From Chinchilla lanigera (taxonomy: Eukaryota; Chordata; Mammalia; Rodentia; Chinchillidae): a stretch of DNA of 64,000 bases. Shown here piece by piece: positions 23,641-36,037 of this stretch (the stretch's first letter is position 1; each line of letters opens with the position of its first letter). The notes below the pieces were generated by a model, which worked only from the letters and a program-made list of their open reading frames with translations, was not told the origin of the DNA and did not search any database. Made by a program: the position numbers and the translations under genes. The stretch is from assembly GCF_000276665.1 (NCBI RefSeq), contig NW_004955460.1:5247049-5311048 (forward strand), written 5' to 3'.

Positions 23641-25685
23641 TCCATTTAATTTACCACCCATTCAAACCTATATAAATTCAGGAATACTAATAAATTTATT
23701 GACCACCATCTAATAAACTGCTCACATATGAAGAAATTTTCAGTATCTGCAACATGCTTTTTTATTTCTCATACTAATAATACTTGCTTCCAAAAGTGAT
23801 TAGTATCTAATCGACATTACCTCAAATATTTTCTGACTGAATGCAACATTATCATTCTTTCCTGAGTAGTTGTCTATGAAAGCTAAAAAAATGAGGATAT
23901 TTTCTGCATTCCTTGGTTATATAAATTTACAAATATATAGATAATATGGTTACATTCCTATCTATAATGTTTAATTTAATTGATTTACACCTACAGTTAA
24001 AAATTGTATCAAAACAAATATCAACTAAGCTACACTATTTCTTTTTCCTTAAATTTCATTTAAAAGTTTAAATACTTTTTATTTATCAATTGAAATATAT
24101 ACCAGTATTTTTAAAAATATAATAAACATAAAATAAGCATAAAAACATAGATTAAATAAAAAATTATGCAAAAGATACAGCAGACTAGCACTGACTTAAC
24201 AGAATATGCTGAAACACTATTAATTTGACACTATTCAATTCGTACTTCAAGGTAAATAAGGATTATAGTGATTATATAGTGACATAAAAGGCAGTTCTTT
24301 TACAAAAACTAATAGTTCTTAGTACATATTTCACTGACCTATGACTTTCTCCTCAGTTTCTTGTTTTTGCTTTATGTAGTTAGGTTCTTTGCTTAGTGAA
24401 ATTTCATTAAAAATATTTCTCATCATCTTCCTATGTTACTCTAGTTGAATGTCCTTTGGGAATCTGCACCTGGTGGTGTCAGAGAATGTTTTATCCCCCA
24501 AACCAATTAACAACTTACAAAACAAAAGAAAAACATTTTTTCATTCATTATCATTCCATTTATGTATTAAGTAAGTACAAATGATTTAGACTTTAATCCC
24601 AAGTAATAATACCAAATACATGTTAAATTCCTTTGCGTTTTTCTTTTATCAGTGCTATCTCCAAAAACAGTGTAAAGTGAGATCATTTTAGGTAGATTTT
24701 GTGCCCCAGTTGTATTTTGGGGTAAAGTGCTGAAAGAACACCTTTGCATGTGAGAGGCTACACACAGAATGTACCGTAAAGCAAGCCCCATATCGTGAAG
24801 GATAATTTAAGGACACAAAGCCTCATCTTATATTCCTATGCTGTCTGTTTAAATTCAACATGTCTGAGATTTTACGACAGAGCTAAGATCTGTAGACTTC
24901 TCCTCCATCCCTTGTGCCTTATTTGAGTTAGACCTTATAGCATGATAAACACTTGAGGCTGAAAAGAGAAACATGCTTGACTATACAAACTTGGGATCAT
25001 GTATTTAAACTGCCTATTTCAGAACCAATTAAGAAGACCTAAGGTAAAGCCCACATTTAGAGTCAGACCACCAAGCAAAGGTCAAAAGCTATATGCAAAG
25101 AAGAAATAAGACAGTCAGGGATTATATAGCAAGAAACAGTAAAATTTTATGCTCAAAGGGGAATAAATGTATGGAGGAATACATACTTGCTATTAACTGA
25201 TAAGACAAGACACACACCAAATTTTCAATTCTGATGTTTTTCCATCATAAAATTAGAAAGGGACTCCCACACATGATTCCTACAGGAAGAAACTGTTAAG
25301 TGTAAAGAGGAAAGTGCCATCGGTATTTATTTTGGGGAATGGAGGAAGTGATCCTTAAAAAAGCCATCACACATGACCATGGCATTAGAGCAATGGGCCT
25401 CCTAACACTGATGTCACACACAGACAAGGACTTCAACGTACAGACAGAGCCAGGAAGGTAGCACTTAAGTCACTTAGGTGGCTTTGAGGACCAGGCCTCT
25501 CTAGTCACTCTTCTTGGAAGGGCCAAGCCAGGAATGGCAAGCTGGGTTTTGCCATGTGCTGACTGAAGTCAGATGCAGGAAAACTGAGGACAGATGAATG
25601 TGTTTCCCACCCTAGTTGCCATGGATGGAACTGTAAGGCCAAAGTGTTGAATATCTATGAGGAAAGGCAAGGCTTTGTCCTGTGA
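23641..25685. other. AT-rich V-J interval, no gene recognised
   Basis: Very AT-rich to about 24.5 kb. No J-like FGxG with a preceding RSS was found by eye. Confidence 0.4.
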
Positions 25686-25689
25686 GAGT

Positions 25690-26150
25690 AAATGTCTGTT
25701 ACACCACAATTCATCATAGCTAAATCTTGGAAGTAGGCTATATGCCTAGCAGCTGATGAATAGATAGAGAAAATATGGTATTGGCACGCAATGGAGCACT
25801 ATTCTGTCATAAAGAAGAATAAACTTGAATCATCTGTAGGAAAATGGATGCACCTTGAGACCATAATGTTAAGTGGAATAAATCAGACACTCAAGCTTAA
25901 ATATCACTTCTTTATTTTTATATGAGAAACCCAAGGTATAAATAAAGAACAAAATAAAAGACAATAGAAAGTAGAGAGATAGAACTTTCTCATTGGAGGG
26001 AGAATCAGGAGTGGAGAGAAGGAAGGGGGATAAGAAAGGAAGGGAATGTAAAGGGGAATGAAGATGTGTACATGCAGCATCTGCACACAAGAGATTGCAA
26101 ATATTATGTACTGCAAACATCTACTGGTTTTTAAAAATGTCATTTTGGAG
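25690..26150 (+). mobile_element. LINE-1 3' end fragment
   Basis: ORF2 tail-like sequence (caattcatcatagctaaatc, gcagctgatgaatagataga, taaagaagaataaacttgaa, caccttgagaccataatgtt, agtggaataaatcagacact), then a purine-rich 3' UTR (gagaatcaggagtggagaga). A 5'-truncated L1 in sense orientation. Confidence 0.75.
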
Positions 26151-26210
26151 CACAAAGAGCAAACAAATTGATAATGTCAATGATGTAAATAATTTCCTCT
26201 TGTGTTTCTA

Positions 26211-26320
26211 AATTTTTTTTTTTTTTTCTGGTTCTTTGGTTTTTTTGGTACCGGGAGTCAAACTCAGGACCTTGTGCTTGCCAGGCAGGTGCTTATGTCA
26301 CTGAGCTATATCCCCGGCCC
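26211..26320 (-). mobile_element. ID-type SINE, minus strand
   Basis: Poly(T), ggtaccgggagtcaaactca, cttgtgcttgccaggcaggt and ctgagctatatccccggccc. It lies only 260 bp 5' of the J nonamer. Confidence 0.9.
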
Positions 26321-26579
26321 TCTACAGTATTTTTAATCAAATTGCATCACAATTTGTTTTACTGTCACTTTAGTGTTGGTAGCCCTGCTGAGTTGATTTA
26401 TATGGACATTGTTGTTTTAAGGTAAACAAAGCACCAAAAAGTTCAGTCATTTGATTTGCTCAGCCATGTAACTTGTTATGGGAAAAATAAAGCAGAACCA
26501 GAAACCTGGGCTCTACAGAATTCCAAGCCACATGCAGCCAGTAGGATCTGGAGAACTCAGGAACACTAAACTAGTGTAA

Positions 26580-26607
26580 GGTTTTTGATATGGGTCCCAT
26601 CACTGTG
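26580..26607 (+). promoter_or_regulatory. J 12-bp-spacer recombination signal
   Basis: Nonamer ggtttttga (26580-26588, one mismatch from GGTTTTTGT), 12-bp spacer tatgggtcccat (26589-26600), perfect heptamer cactgtg (26601-26607). This pairs with the 23-bp V signals under the 12/23 rule and is of high predicted quality. Confidence 0.97.
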
Positions 26608-26661
26608 GTTATTATAGTGCAACGAAAACCTTCGGTAGAGGAACAAAACTTGTCGTCACAG
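26608..26661 (+). CDS. TRGJ: TRGJ gene
   Basis: Joining segment of the gamma chain, 54 nt, reading YYSATKTFGRGTKLVVT with the diagnostic FGxG bulge. It ends in a phase-1 G directly before a gtatgt splice donor at 26662, which matches the phase needed by TRGC EX1 (G+AT gives Asp). It is preceded by its 12-RSS and lies 3.3 kb upstream of EX1, a spacing like human J-C introns. It is the only J I could find in this cassette; human has up to three per C. No disabling feature seen, so it is predicted functional. Confidence 0.96.
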
Positions 26662-26999
26662 GTATGTATCAGAGTAACCCAACACTTACAAGGTAATAGA
26701 AGATAAGAGAAATCTTACTGGAAGTATAGGATGGTTAGAAAACAGGAGAATATGAGGGAAATCCAATGTAAAAATCTTTACACTGAATAGGAGAGATTAT
26801 AGTAGAAATCCTTATAGAAAGAAATGCATAGACAATGGCTTTTTGCATGTGTGAACTGCTACAAAGTGCTCCCATATTATATATGTAACGAAATCGTTAA
26901 AGTGTTAACTCTGGATCACAGTCCATTATTGTTAATAAATTTGTGATGGACTCAGTGGAGGAGATCACTCCCTTTTCTCATGGCCAAATTTGTTGTGGG

Positions 27000-27190
27000 A
27001 GAGTCTGAATGTAGCAGATAGAAGACCTAGAGTTTGAACTGCATTGTTAAGTTTAGTGATAATAGATTATTATTCTTTGGCCTCAGTTTCTTGACCCACA
27101 AAATGGGCTAGCTGTGAAATCAGAAAATATTATATGAGAATAAAATGTGATAATGTGAGTAAAGTTCTTGGTACATTGCCCAATATGTAT
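27000..27190 (+). mobile_element. MIR SINE remnant in the J-C intron
   Basis: ctagagtttgaactgcattg, ttggcctcagtttcttgacc, cacaaaatgggctagctgtg, gagtaaagttcttggtacat: MIR order in sense orientation. Confidence 0.7.
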
Positions 27191-29964
27191 TCCAATTCAA
27201 AAGCTGAAAAAGAATATTTTATCTGGTCTGGAGAATGGTTTTCAGCAAATAACACTTACAGAGAAGAAATTCTCCATAGGATTGAGTTGTACTTCTAACT
27301 GCTGAAATGCAAAATATCTTCACAACTGCTTACAAAGTAGGAGTCTGGATGTATTTACATCTCTAAATATTTCATCACTTGGCAAAAACTGAAAATAAAG
27401 TATGTTTTTCAAAACTGTTACTGTTCTGTGCTGCTATAAATCTTCATCTGTTATATTAACTGGTTTAAACATAAGTATTAGTTGGTTCCAAAAGTTTTTG
27501 TCAGTAAGATTAGGCTTCTCTCCATATTGATCAGAAAAGAACTTTAAATTCATATAGAAAATAGTCAAGCTATAAGTCAATTAGATATGGTAGAAAATTT
27601 GTCATAAATCTGAAATGCATATTTAAATATTATATAAGTACAACTATTTGATGAAAGAATAGACAACACTTCAATAAATGATGTGTAGATTTGCAATATA
27701 ATACATTCAATAGACAGTGCTACTGACGTTTGCTAAACATATACAATTCATATTGCTGCATCTTAAAATACAAACTTAGATAGTTTAACTCAAAATATAT
27801 TGTTTGATTAGGAAAATAAACATAGATAAATGATGTGGTCAGATTCCTTTGTTGTTAAAATAAAATATATGGTCGATATTCAATTCAGTATTCAAATAAA
27901 ATAAAAACCTGCCAGTGTATGCATAGTGAAAAAATGTTGACCATGGAAAAAACCCTAATTAGGTAAATTTAAAAGTCATGCTAAGAAGATTGTATAATAT
28001 AAGAAATAGAAACCCAAAGTATAGATACTAACCATAAACAGTCAAGTATACTATTTAATGCTTAGCTAACTATTGTACTGAGAAAGTTATGTAAGTTGAA
28101 GATTCATTTTGTCTTCAAAAGCATGAAAGTTTAATCTTTCTAAGGACGAGATAACAAGAGGCAATGAAAGCTGTGCTACTGTAAATCAGTTTTTTCCAGT
28201 TCATCATTTGATTTTCAATTTCATTGTGATAATGAATCTGAAACATTTCCACGAAGAAACACAAGCTCCTAAGATGAAAATTAGATTTAATAGGTTGACT
28301 TATGCTAAAATTATATAAATAGAATGCACAATTAAAATTTTAATCTTCTCTATTATGACTTGCTTTTGAACTACACATAAAGTACATGGTTGGAAAAATC
28401 TACAGTGTCTTATGAATTGCACTGAAAGCAAGATGTAGAAATTTAAAACAAATATAGCACCAGATATCTTTATTACATGCTCAGGAATGTTAACATTATA
28501 TGCTTACTGATTGTGTATATTTGTGAGTTGCTATACTAACTTGAAACTAGCCTAGAGAGGTGATTGGTTATCTATTTGATTTTCAGTTGGAAATCAAATT
28601 AGAAAGTTCCAACATTTGTAAACCATTGGATTAAAAATGAATGTGTAACCATTTAACATTTCAGATACATATTATGTAGCTTTGTAAACATACAAAGCTT
28701 TGTTATATACTTTGACCCTGTGCCTGCTAGTAACTCCTGAACCCTAGATTTTAACCTTGCACCATTTATATACTTTATTCAATAAGTATGATAAAGAGAA
28801 TAGTGTAACTCCAAAACAGATAAGTAGCATTTGGGAAAATACTAATTTTGAGAGAAATACTGAGAGTCTAAATATGGATGTGCAGTTATGTATAGACCTG
28901 CTCTTAATGGGGTCAATTTGTATTTTAAAAAGTGTGAAAAATATACCGCTGGTGTATAGCTAGTAACACAAACTTTGAATGAATTTCCAACTAAAATATG
29001 TGTTTGGTGACACTAAAATATATGTGTCTAAGTGCATTAACTGATCAGACTAACACAAAGCATTTTCTAAAATAATTGATAGAATTTTAATTAGAGCTTT
29101 TGAAAATGTTATTTTGCTTCTAAATTCAAGACGCTGTGGTACATTAGGAAGTGCAGTTTTAAATAGTGCCTAACTAGAGAGCCCAGAGGAGTTCATATGT
29201 GAAAGTTGGATGAGTAACAACAGAGTTTAACTAGGAGAGCTCCAGGAATGTCCAGCTAAGCCTGGGATTCATATTTCAGGCAAGGAGATCAATTTGCTAG
29301 GCTGTAGGTACCTGTGGAATGAGTTTCTCATTAAAAGAAATGATAGTGTATTGCTACAAAAATAAAAACTTAAAAATTCCCTTGGTATTTATCTCCATGA
29401 AAACAGACAGGGTGCATCCTAGAATCAGGCACATGAATAGTGGGTCACACAAGGCAGCGGAACATGAGAATGACAGTTACTTGGCCAGAACAAGTGGCAA
29501 AGGATAGGAAAGGGAAGCTCTTTAGAAGGGACCACAGATCCTCATCTCTAGAGATCTCATCCCAGGGACTGGTCTCCTTCCCTTGCTCTGACACCCATTT
29601 TGAAAACATTCTCCATTATGAGAAAGTGCATGGGCTCACAAATGTTGGATATCTCATTTATGACCAATTAAAAATCATACCTCATGTGAACATGTGGAAG
29701 AAGGACAAAGGCCCAGTATTGTCCCAGGCTCTGTCACTTAATAGCTGTCACATTTTTCCAGTTGCTTAACTTCTTGAATCTCTTTGCACATCAACAAAGT
29801 AAGGAAAATAGTCATAGTCTTGCAACCTGCAGTGAATGAAAAGCCACTGGGCTCATTCAAAGCTAGCTCATTTTCCTATCATTGTGAGCTAGGTGCTTAC
29901 AAACCATGAAATGTTTGTGTTTCTCTAATAATTCTCTTTGTTGATGTTCTATTTTCTCCCACAG
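27191..29964. other. J-C intron, rest
   Basis: Strongly AT-rich, with no second J, no RNA gene and no clear repeat recognised. Ends in the EX1 acceptor attttctcccacag. Confidence 0.5.
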
Positions 29965-30294
<330 letters not shown>

Positions 30295-30917
30295 GTATGT
30301 TTATATAAATATAATCTTCCAGAATAATTATTTGGAAGAGAATACCTCATCTTTTCTATCAACTATTAATGAAAAAAAGTCTTTCTGAAATCCCACTAAA
30401 TTTAATGGTAACACAAATGCCCTGTTATTTCCTGTAGTATGAAAATTGTAGAGGCTTTGAGAAAACAAGCAAAAAATTTTACTTAAGCATTCTCAGTCTC
30501 TCTGTCTACACCTAGAATATTAAAATATATGCTATTTTAAGCATTGTTATATGGATTCAATCAAGCAACATATATGAAAGCATCTAGCATTGTGTAACAT
30601 GCCATGTTCCACTTTTGAGCACTGCACTTGCTTTAGAAATAAGAACAATATTACATCACTCAAAAATGTCTACCAAAGACACCTGCTTAAATAGTGCTGT
30701 GCATGGTTTTATTTATGAAGAATGAGTTCTTATTTGACAAAAGGGTGCTCGATAGAAACAGCCAGATCCCAGCTCAATAAAACAGTATAATCTTGGCCAA
30801 TGCATGCCTGGCTTGAGTTATTTTGATTTTGATTTCATATATCACTTTAGACATAATTTTATAATTCAAACTTGGGAGATGGTAGTATGTATGAACTTAC
30901 TTCCATTCTCCATTATG

Positions 30918-30986
30918 TTCTTTTTTTTTTTTCGACCTTGCGCTTGCCAGGCAGGCGCTTTGCCGCTGAGCTAAATCCCCAGCCCC
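30918..30986 (-). mobile_element. ID-type SINE, minus strand, with a deleted end
   Basis: Poly(T) joined directly to cgaccttgcgcttgccaggc and ending gctgagctaaatccccagcc. The usual ccggtaccgggaaccaaact segment between tail and body is missing. Perfect 13-bp target duplication attctccattatg (30905-30917, 30987-30999). The intact duplication shows that the short form was inserted as such. Confidence 0.95.
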
Positions 30987-31059
30987 ATTCTCCATTATGA
31001 ATATATTGCACACCATCACCAAATGTAACTGTCTAACATTTTCTATACCACTAGCTTAT

Positions 31060-31560
31060 GTCAGGCCTGAGTGGGAATGTGGATAAGAATAGTCTAGGAG
31101 GAGTTAGTGTCCCAGGATGTCTACACTACAGTGAAGACAGAATGCTGTTTTTCCAGGTACCCAAGGCCATGCATGATTTCGGTCAATGTCCAAAAGGAAT
31201 GCATCTGATGCAGGGATGCATAGGTCCATGTTGCTGGGCCAAGGGCTGAACATGCATAGTCTCCTGGTGGTCACTGTGCATCGCAGTTCAGAAGCCACAG
31301 CTGAAAATCCTAGAGCAGCTATGGGAAAGAATCCTCTTGGTCTTTCCTCTGTGGTTAATAAGCCCTTTTGAACCACTGGGAAACACTCAGATGCCCAAAC
31401 CACAGAGACCTTTCTCACTAACCATCCAGATTTGCCAATGAGTCTCCATCTTCTGGGAGTCCTTAGTTTCTGGGGTGACCAGTGTGGTCTCAACAGTGGC
31501 CTGTCTTTCCATGTGGCAATGAGGAAGAACAAATGAAATAGAATCAGTAAAAACATTTGC
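31060..31560 (+). mobile_element. Possible MaLR internal fragment in TRGC intron 1
   Basis: GC-richer than its surroundings. The layout (caggcctgagtgggaatgtg, agtgtcccaggatgtctaca, ccaaggccatgcatgatttc, ttgctgggccaagggctgaa) resembles MaLR internal sequence. Family not secure; no coding potential assigned. Confidence 0.35.
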
Positions 31561-32278
31561 CTTTCAAAATATAACTTCCATGCATTTATTTAGAAATGAA
31601 TTGTACTCTTTTGCATATTTTCTAAAACAAACTAAAGTGCAATTGCAAAAATAGCCCCAATTTTCTATTTTCATTGCTGAAAAAGAGAAAGGAGGAAAAT
31701 ACGCAGAATCCAAGGTTAATGTCACCATTTGTATTTAAGTGTCCTGTTAGGTTCTGATTCTTGTAATGATCAGGGAAAAGTGAAGTGCGCACTAGGTTGT
31801 GATAGTGAATACCGTGTGGGAGAGTGGTTCCAGTATAATGGGTTGTATTTGGCGTCACATACGTAAACTGATATCTTTCATGACTTTCTCATAACAAAGT
31901 TAAGGAAAGCATTCTGTCAATGTCATTCTATAGCCATTTTCTAGTGTTGCTTTTTGAATTTTTTTAATAAAAGCTAAAAACTAACACATAGAAACACAAA
32001 CAAATGAAGAGATTTGAAAGAGATGTAAAGCTAATGTGGGATCTTTGACATCCGCCCATGGGGCAATATGATCTATGAAATATCTACTGAGTTACAGAGA
32101 GATGAATTGTTTTGCAATTGTAAGACTCATATTTATACTGTCAGTTTCTCCTATCCTATGGTCAACAGATTATATAAATTTAGATATATGTATGTAAAAT
32201 ATATGTGTATATACACATACTGTAGTGTTCCATAACAGGCTTGAATGACTGACTACTATTTGCTATCATTTGTCTTAG

Positions 32279-32326
32279 TTGTTCACACTATTAATTCCAG
32301 AAAAGCTGGATCGCAAGATAAAAATG
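32279..32326 (+). CDS. TRGC: TRGC EX2, first repeat (EX2a)
   Basis: Short connecting-peptide exon, 48 nt, acceptor gtcttag and donor aatg|gtaagt, phase 1 at both ends. With the incoming G it reads VVHTINSRKAGSQDKN. No cysteine. Flanking intron sequence (acaggcttgaatgactgact before, gtaagttttagtgtatgt after) is paralogous to that around EX2b and EX2c, which shows that this exon and its surroundings were tandemly duplicated. Confidence 0.9.
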
Positions 32327-32830
32327 GTAAGTTTTAGTGTATGTTTGTCAGTGCTACACCTTTTTTTCCCTCTTCCTGAGCATTTTAACTTTTCAACTTC
32401 TCTACAATTTCCTTCATATTATCACAGTAAACTACTGATCTGGGCTTTAGATGACTATTAAAGAGGATACAACAAAGTACTCTCAATTATTTCAAGAAAC
32501 AGATTTCACTCAGTTTTGTGTTTGTTGTTTCTCCCAGTTGTAGAAAAGATGATATCTGGTTATTTGAGTTTTGGTTTTTGACTGTAGATTAATACAATGC
32601 TCAGTTTGTTTTATTCAGAGAACTACAAATGTACACTTTGTCTTTCTGTTCCCACAAAGAACGGCACTGAAATGCTCAGCTTCTGTAATAAAAGGAATTC
32701 CATTTGCTAAGAATAATAAAAACTCTAGGAGGTTTTCATAGTGGCCACAGTGGTGGAATTATGTTCTCTCTCTAATTATTTTCTCTAGATTTCTATGCAT
32801 TAGTTTTACAAATCATTGTCCATAGGTCCT

Positions 32831-33022
32831 CAGTGATGGCAAACCTCTTAGAGAAAAGTACCCAAACTTCAACCCAAAGCCTACTTATTTATCACACAGT
32901 GCCAGCTGTGTAATAAATGAAATCTGAATGCTGAGGTTTTGGTTTAGAAAAAATAGCTCACACATTAACACCTTTTATCTTAAAACAAAAGCAACATGTG
33001 GGCCATAGGTTCACCACCACTG
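32831..33022 (+). mobile_element. SPIN-like hAT MITE
   Basis: 192 bp with terminal inverted repeats: start cagtgatggcaaacctctta, end ccataggttcaccaccactg. The interior (agtacccaaacttcaaccca, acttatttatcacacagtgc, aatgctgaggttttggttta) matches non-autonomous SPIN-type hAT elements as I know them. The 8-bp flanks taggtcct / tatctttt are only a weak target duplication. It lies in the intron after EX2a and has no counterpart after EX2b, so it inserted after the exon duplication or was lost. Confidence 0.75.
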
Positions 33023-33570
33023 TATCTTTTAATTCTTTTCAAGACCCTTTGAATACTGGCCCTGCTATTCTCTGGTATGAGTTAGGTGTACTCTTTAAAT
33101 TTTATATCTCCATTGGTGACATGGGACTGTACATGATACAAATCACTTAAGGGTTATTGGGGACTTAAACAAGATGATGCAGGGGAAGTAATTAACACAG
33201 TGTCTGGTGCAGAAATGATCACTAAATAGGTATTCCCTTGCATTAAAACTGATGTGTTCATGTTCACAAACACATCATCTCCAGAAAGTCCTGTGAGTGA
33301 CTCGGAGATATTGGGACTACGCATGAGTTACAAGGTAGGCTGCTTTCTTCTGTTAGGCAGGAAATTTCTCTAAGTCCGACTCCTTCAAATGCATCCAGCT
33401 CTGTGGTCAATTCTGGGACTGGACACTCTCACTTTTGGTGGGAAGGTGGCACAGAATGCTGAGAGCTACAAAACTACCGCTACGATGTTTACTCTTCCAT
33501 GTGTCACATACTTATGGGCCAATTATATTTGTAGCTGTGGAGTCCATATTTTTAATAACTCTCTCACCCC

Positions 33571-33655
33571 AACTCAGGATGGAGCTCAGTGGTAGAGAGG
33601 CCTTACCTAGCATGCAAGGAGCCCTGTGTTCCATCCCCAGCACTGCAAAAAAATG
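33571..33655 (+). mobile_element. ID-type SINE, plus strand, older subtype
   Basis: aactcaggatggagctcagt, ggtagagaggccttacctag, catgcaaggagccctgtgtt, ccatccccagcactgc and an A tail: the classical rodent ID form, different from the local ggtaccgg-tailed subtype. Confidence 0.8.
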
Positions 33656-33806
33656 TTTTGCTAGTTAGAAAAGTGAAAGACTCTTTGCCTCTATGTCAGG
33701 ACTTTACCTAACTATCCATAGATATTAATTCATGCACACACATACATACACATTTTCAAATAACAGGCATGAATAACTGATTACTACTTGGTCTCATTTC
33801 TTGTAG

Positions 33807-33854
33807 CTGTTGCCACTATTAATCCCATGGAAGCCAATCTGAAAGATGAAATTG
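33807..33854 (+). CDS. TRGC: TRGC EX2, second repeat (EX2b)
   Basis: 48 nt, acceptor ttcttgtag, donor attg|gtaagt, phase 1 both ends. Reads AVATINPMEANLKDEI. No cysteine, no stop. A CA-rich tract and acaggcatgaataactgatt precede it, paralogous to the sequence before EX2a and EX2c. Confidence 0.9.
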
Positions 33855-34458
33855 GTAAGTTTCAATGTATGTCTGCCTGTATCTTATGGTAGTGTATTTT
33901 TATATTTCCTTCTGATCATCTAATTGGCCCTTTTCCGGCTTTAAGTGGAAAAATCAGGATGACCACAGGTTACGGAATATACTATGAATGGCATTTTAAA
34001 TTAATTCATCTTTCCTATGAGTCATGCCAGATAAATATAACTCTTACCTCAATTTTTTTTCAAAGAAATAAAAAAATAGTCTTATCTTTCTCTTATCAGA
34101 AAGAATTGTGCTAAAATTGTCAGCCTCTACATTTTTAACAAAAGTGCATTGACTAAGAATAACTAAATACTAGAAGATTTTCCACTACACTCTTTCAAGT
34201 TAGATCCTCACTCATAACATGGAGCTGATTAGGGTACAACTCACTTAGGTGTTACTGGGGAGGTAAAAAAGAATATCCAAGAGAAGCAGGTAGCACAGTG
34301 CCTGGCTTAGATGGATCAATCAACACTCCTTAGCTTTAACTAATATTAACTGAATATCATTGTGTCTCCATCAAAAATATTATACACACACATACTCACA
34401 CACAGCGCCAAACAATAGGCAAGAATAACTGACAGGTATTTGCTCTGCTGTCTTCTAG

Positions 34459-34503
34459 CTGTCAATATTACTGAACAAGGTGATCCCTTGAAAGATGCAA
34501 ATG
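34459..34503 (+). CDS. TRGC: TRGC EX2, third repeat (EX2c)
   Basis: 45 nt, acceptor gtcttctag, donor aatg|gtaagt, phase 1 both ends. Reads AVNITEQGDPLKDAN. It has an N-glycosylation sequon NIT and no cysteine. The KDAN end resembles the connecting peptide of human TRGC. The EX2b-to-EX2c distance (652 bp) is less than half of EX2a-to-EX2b (1528 bp), mostly because the second unit is shorter and lacks the SINE and MITE. Confidence 0.9.
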
Positions 34504-34849
34504 GTAAGTTTTACTCTCTCATTACCTTCATGTCGATGTCAGCTGTTTTTGTTTTTTTTCTTCTTAATAATCTCAACTTGAACTGCCTTGGCTTAAGCTA
34601 GTCAAATCAGAATGGCTAGACATTGCAACATACCGTCACACTGTAAATTAATGCTTTGCTTCCATACTCACACGGTAAACTAGTGACTTGATTAGGGCAT
34701 GAGTGTGATCAGAGGGCACAGCGATGTCCTCTAGACCATTTGAACAAAGACATTTCATTTGTTCACATGTCTATTACTCCTAACAAATAAGAAAACATAA
34801 TAGTGAGTGAAAGCTAGACATTTTTTAAATTACTAGTCAGGTGAGGTGG

Positions 34850-35045
34850 CACTGATTACTGTGTGCGCGGAAGGCCTTGGGCTGTGTGCTGCATGGGTTT
34901 CCTGGTTAATCCTCATAATGCTGCTCTCTCCTGCACAATCGTTTTCACCCCATCTTACTGGTGAGGGAAATGAGCTAAAATTAATTGAGTCCTTTGACAC
35001 ACCACACAGCCAGATCTGGGGTTTCATTTTGAGCTCTAAAACAAA
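34850..35045 (+). mobile_element. MIR SINE remnant in TRGC intron
   Basis: gttaatcctcataatgctgc, caccccatcttactggtgag, gaaatgagctaaaattaatt, cacaccacacagccagatct: MIR order. Confidence 0.6.
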
Positions 35046-35859
35046 GAGCTCGTACCCTTACTGTGCTCTTCCTCTGCTATGATGGAGTCACAGAGCACAA
35101 AACTCCAAGGCCAAGAGCCCAGGACAGGATGGACATGTGGCGGGTGGTAGCACATAGCTTCTGAGCCACAGAGTGAGTGCAGCCCACGCCTCTTAATTAT
35201 CAGCTGTGGGAACCTGGGAGAGTGAAGTCATTTGTGAGTAATAACGTGTTCATCTGCCAACCAAAAGAATTACACCAAACTCAGTCACTGGAGAGATCAG
35301 GGCCCACATGGCAAGCATCCAGCATAGTGATCCATTTAGCAGGCTCAGGATCAGTATTACTCTCGGCTTTTCCTCCCTCTATGTGCACCAGGAATAGGAT
35401 TTGGGTATTGGCTCCACCCTTGTGAGTTTTCCTTGCTTTCCCTCTGTTTCTAGTGTTCATGAGTTGCTGGGCTTCAGCTGATGCACTAGGCGACGAGGCA
35501 GGAGGTAACCCTTTCCTGACCAAGGGCAGAGAGTTAGGAACAGATTCACTGAGATTCCTGTCTGCTCAAGAGCTAGTGGTTCATGAATTCCAACTGTGAA
35601 GATGAACCATGTAAAATGGGAATTTCCCCAGGGAGAGAATTGGCACTGGGATTAATCATTTAGCCACTGTGACCCATTGTCATTCTCTTTAATCATGACA
35701 TGACATCATGTATTTCTTGTAGAACTACAAAGGATCTTGGAATATAATTGCCCAATAACATCCCAGCACTAACAAGAGACACTTACCAAAGACAGAGCAG
35801 TGTGCCATGGTCACTGTGCATCTCAGAAAATTTGGATTATCTACTTTCTCACATTTTCT

Positions 35860-36037
35860 TTCTTTCTTTTTTTTTTTTTTTTTTTTTTTGTCTTTTTGAG
35901 ACAGGCTCTTACTATGCAGTTCAGGCTGGCCTTGAGCTCATTATGTAGCCCAGGCTGGTCTCAAACTCACAACAATCCTCCTGCCTCAGGCTCCTGAATG
36001 CTGGCATTACAAAAGGCATGCACCACCATGCCCAGCC
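35860..36037 (-). mobile_element. B1 SINE, minus strand
   Basis: Long poly(T), gagacaggctcttactatgc, two caggctgg modules, cctgcctcaggctcctgaat and gcatgcaccaccatgcccag. Confidence 0.95.
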
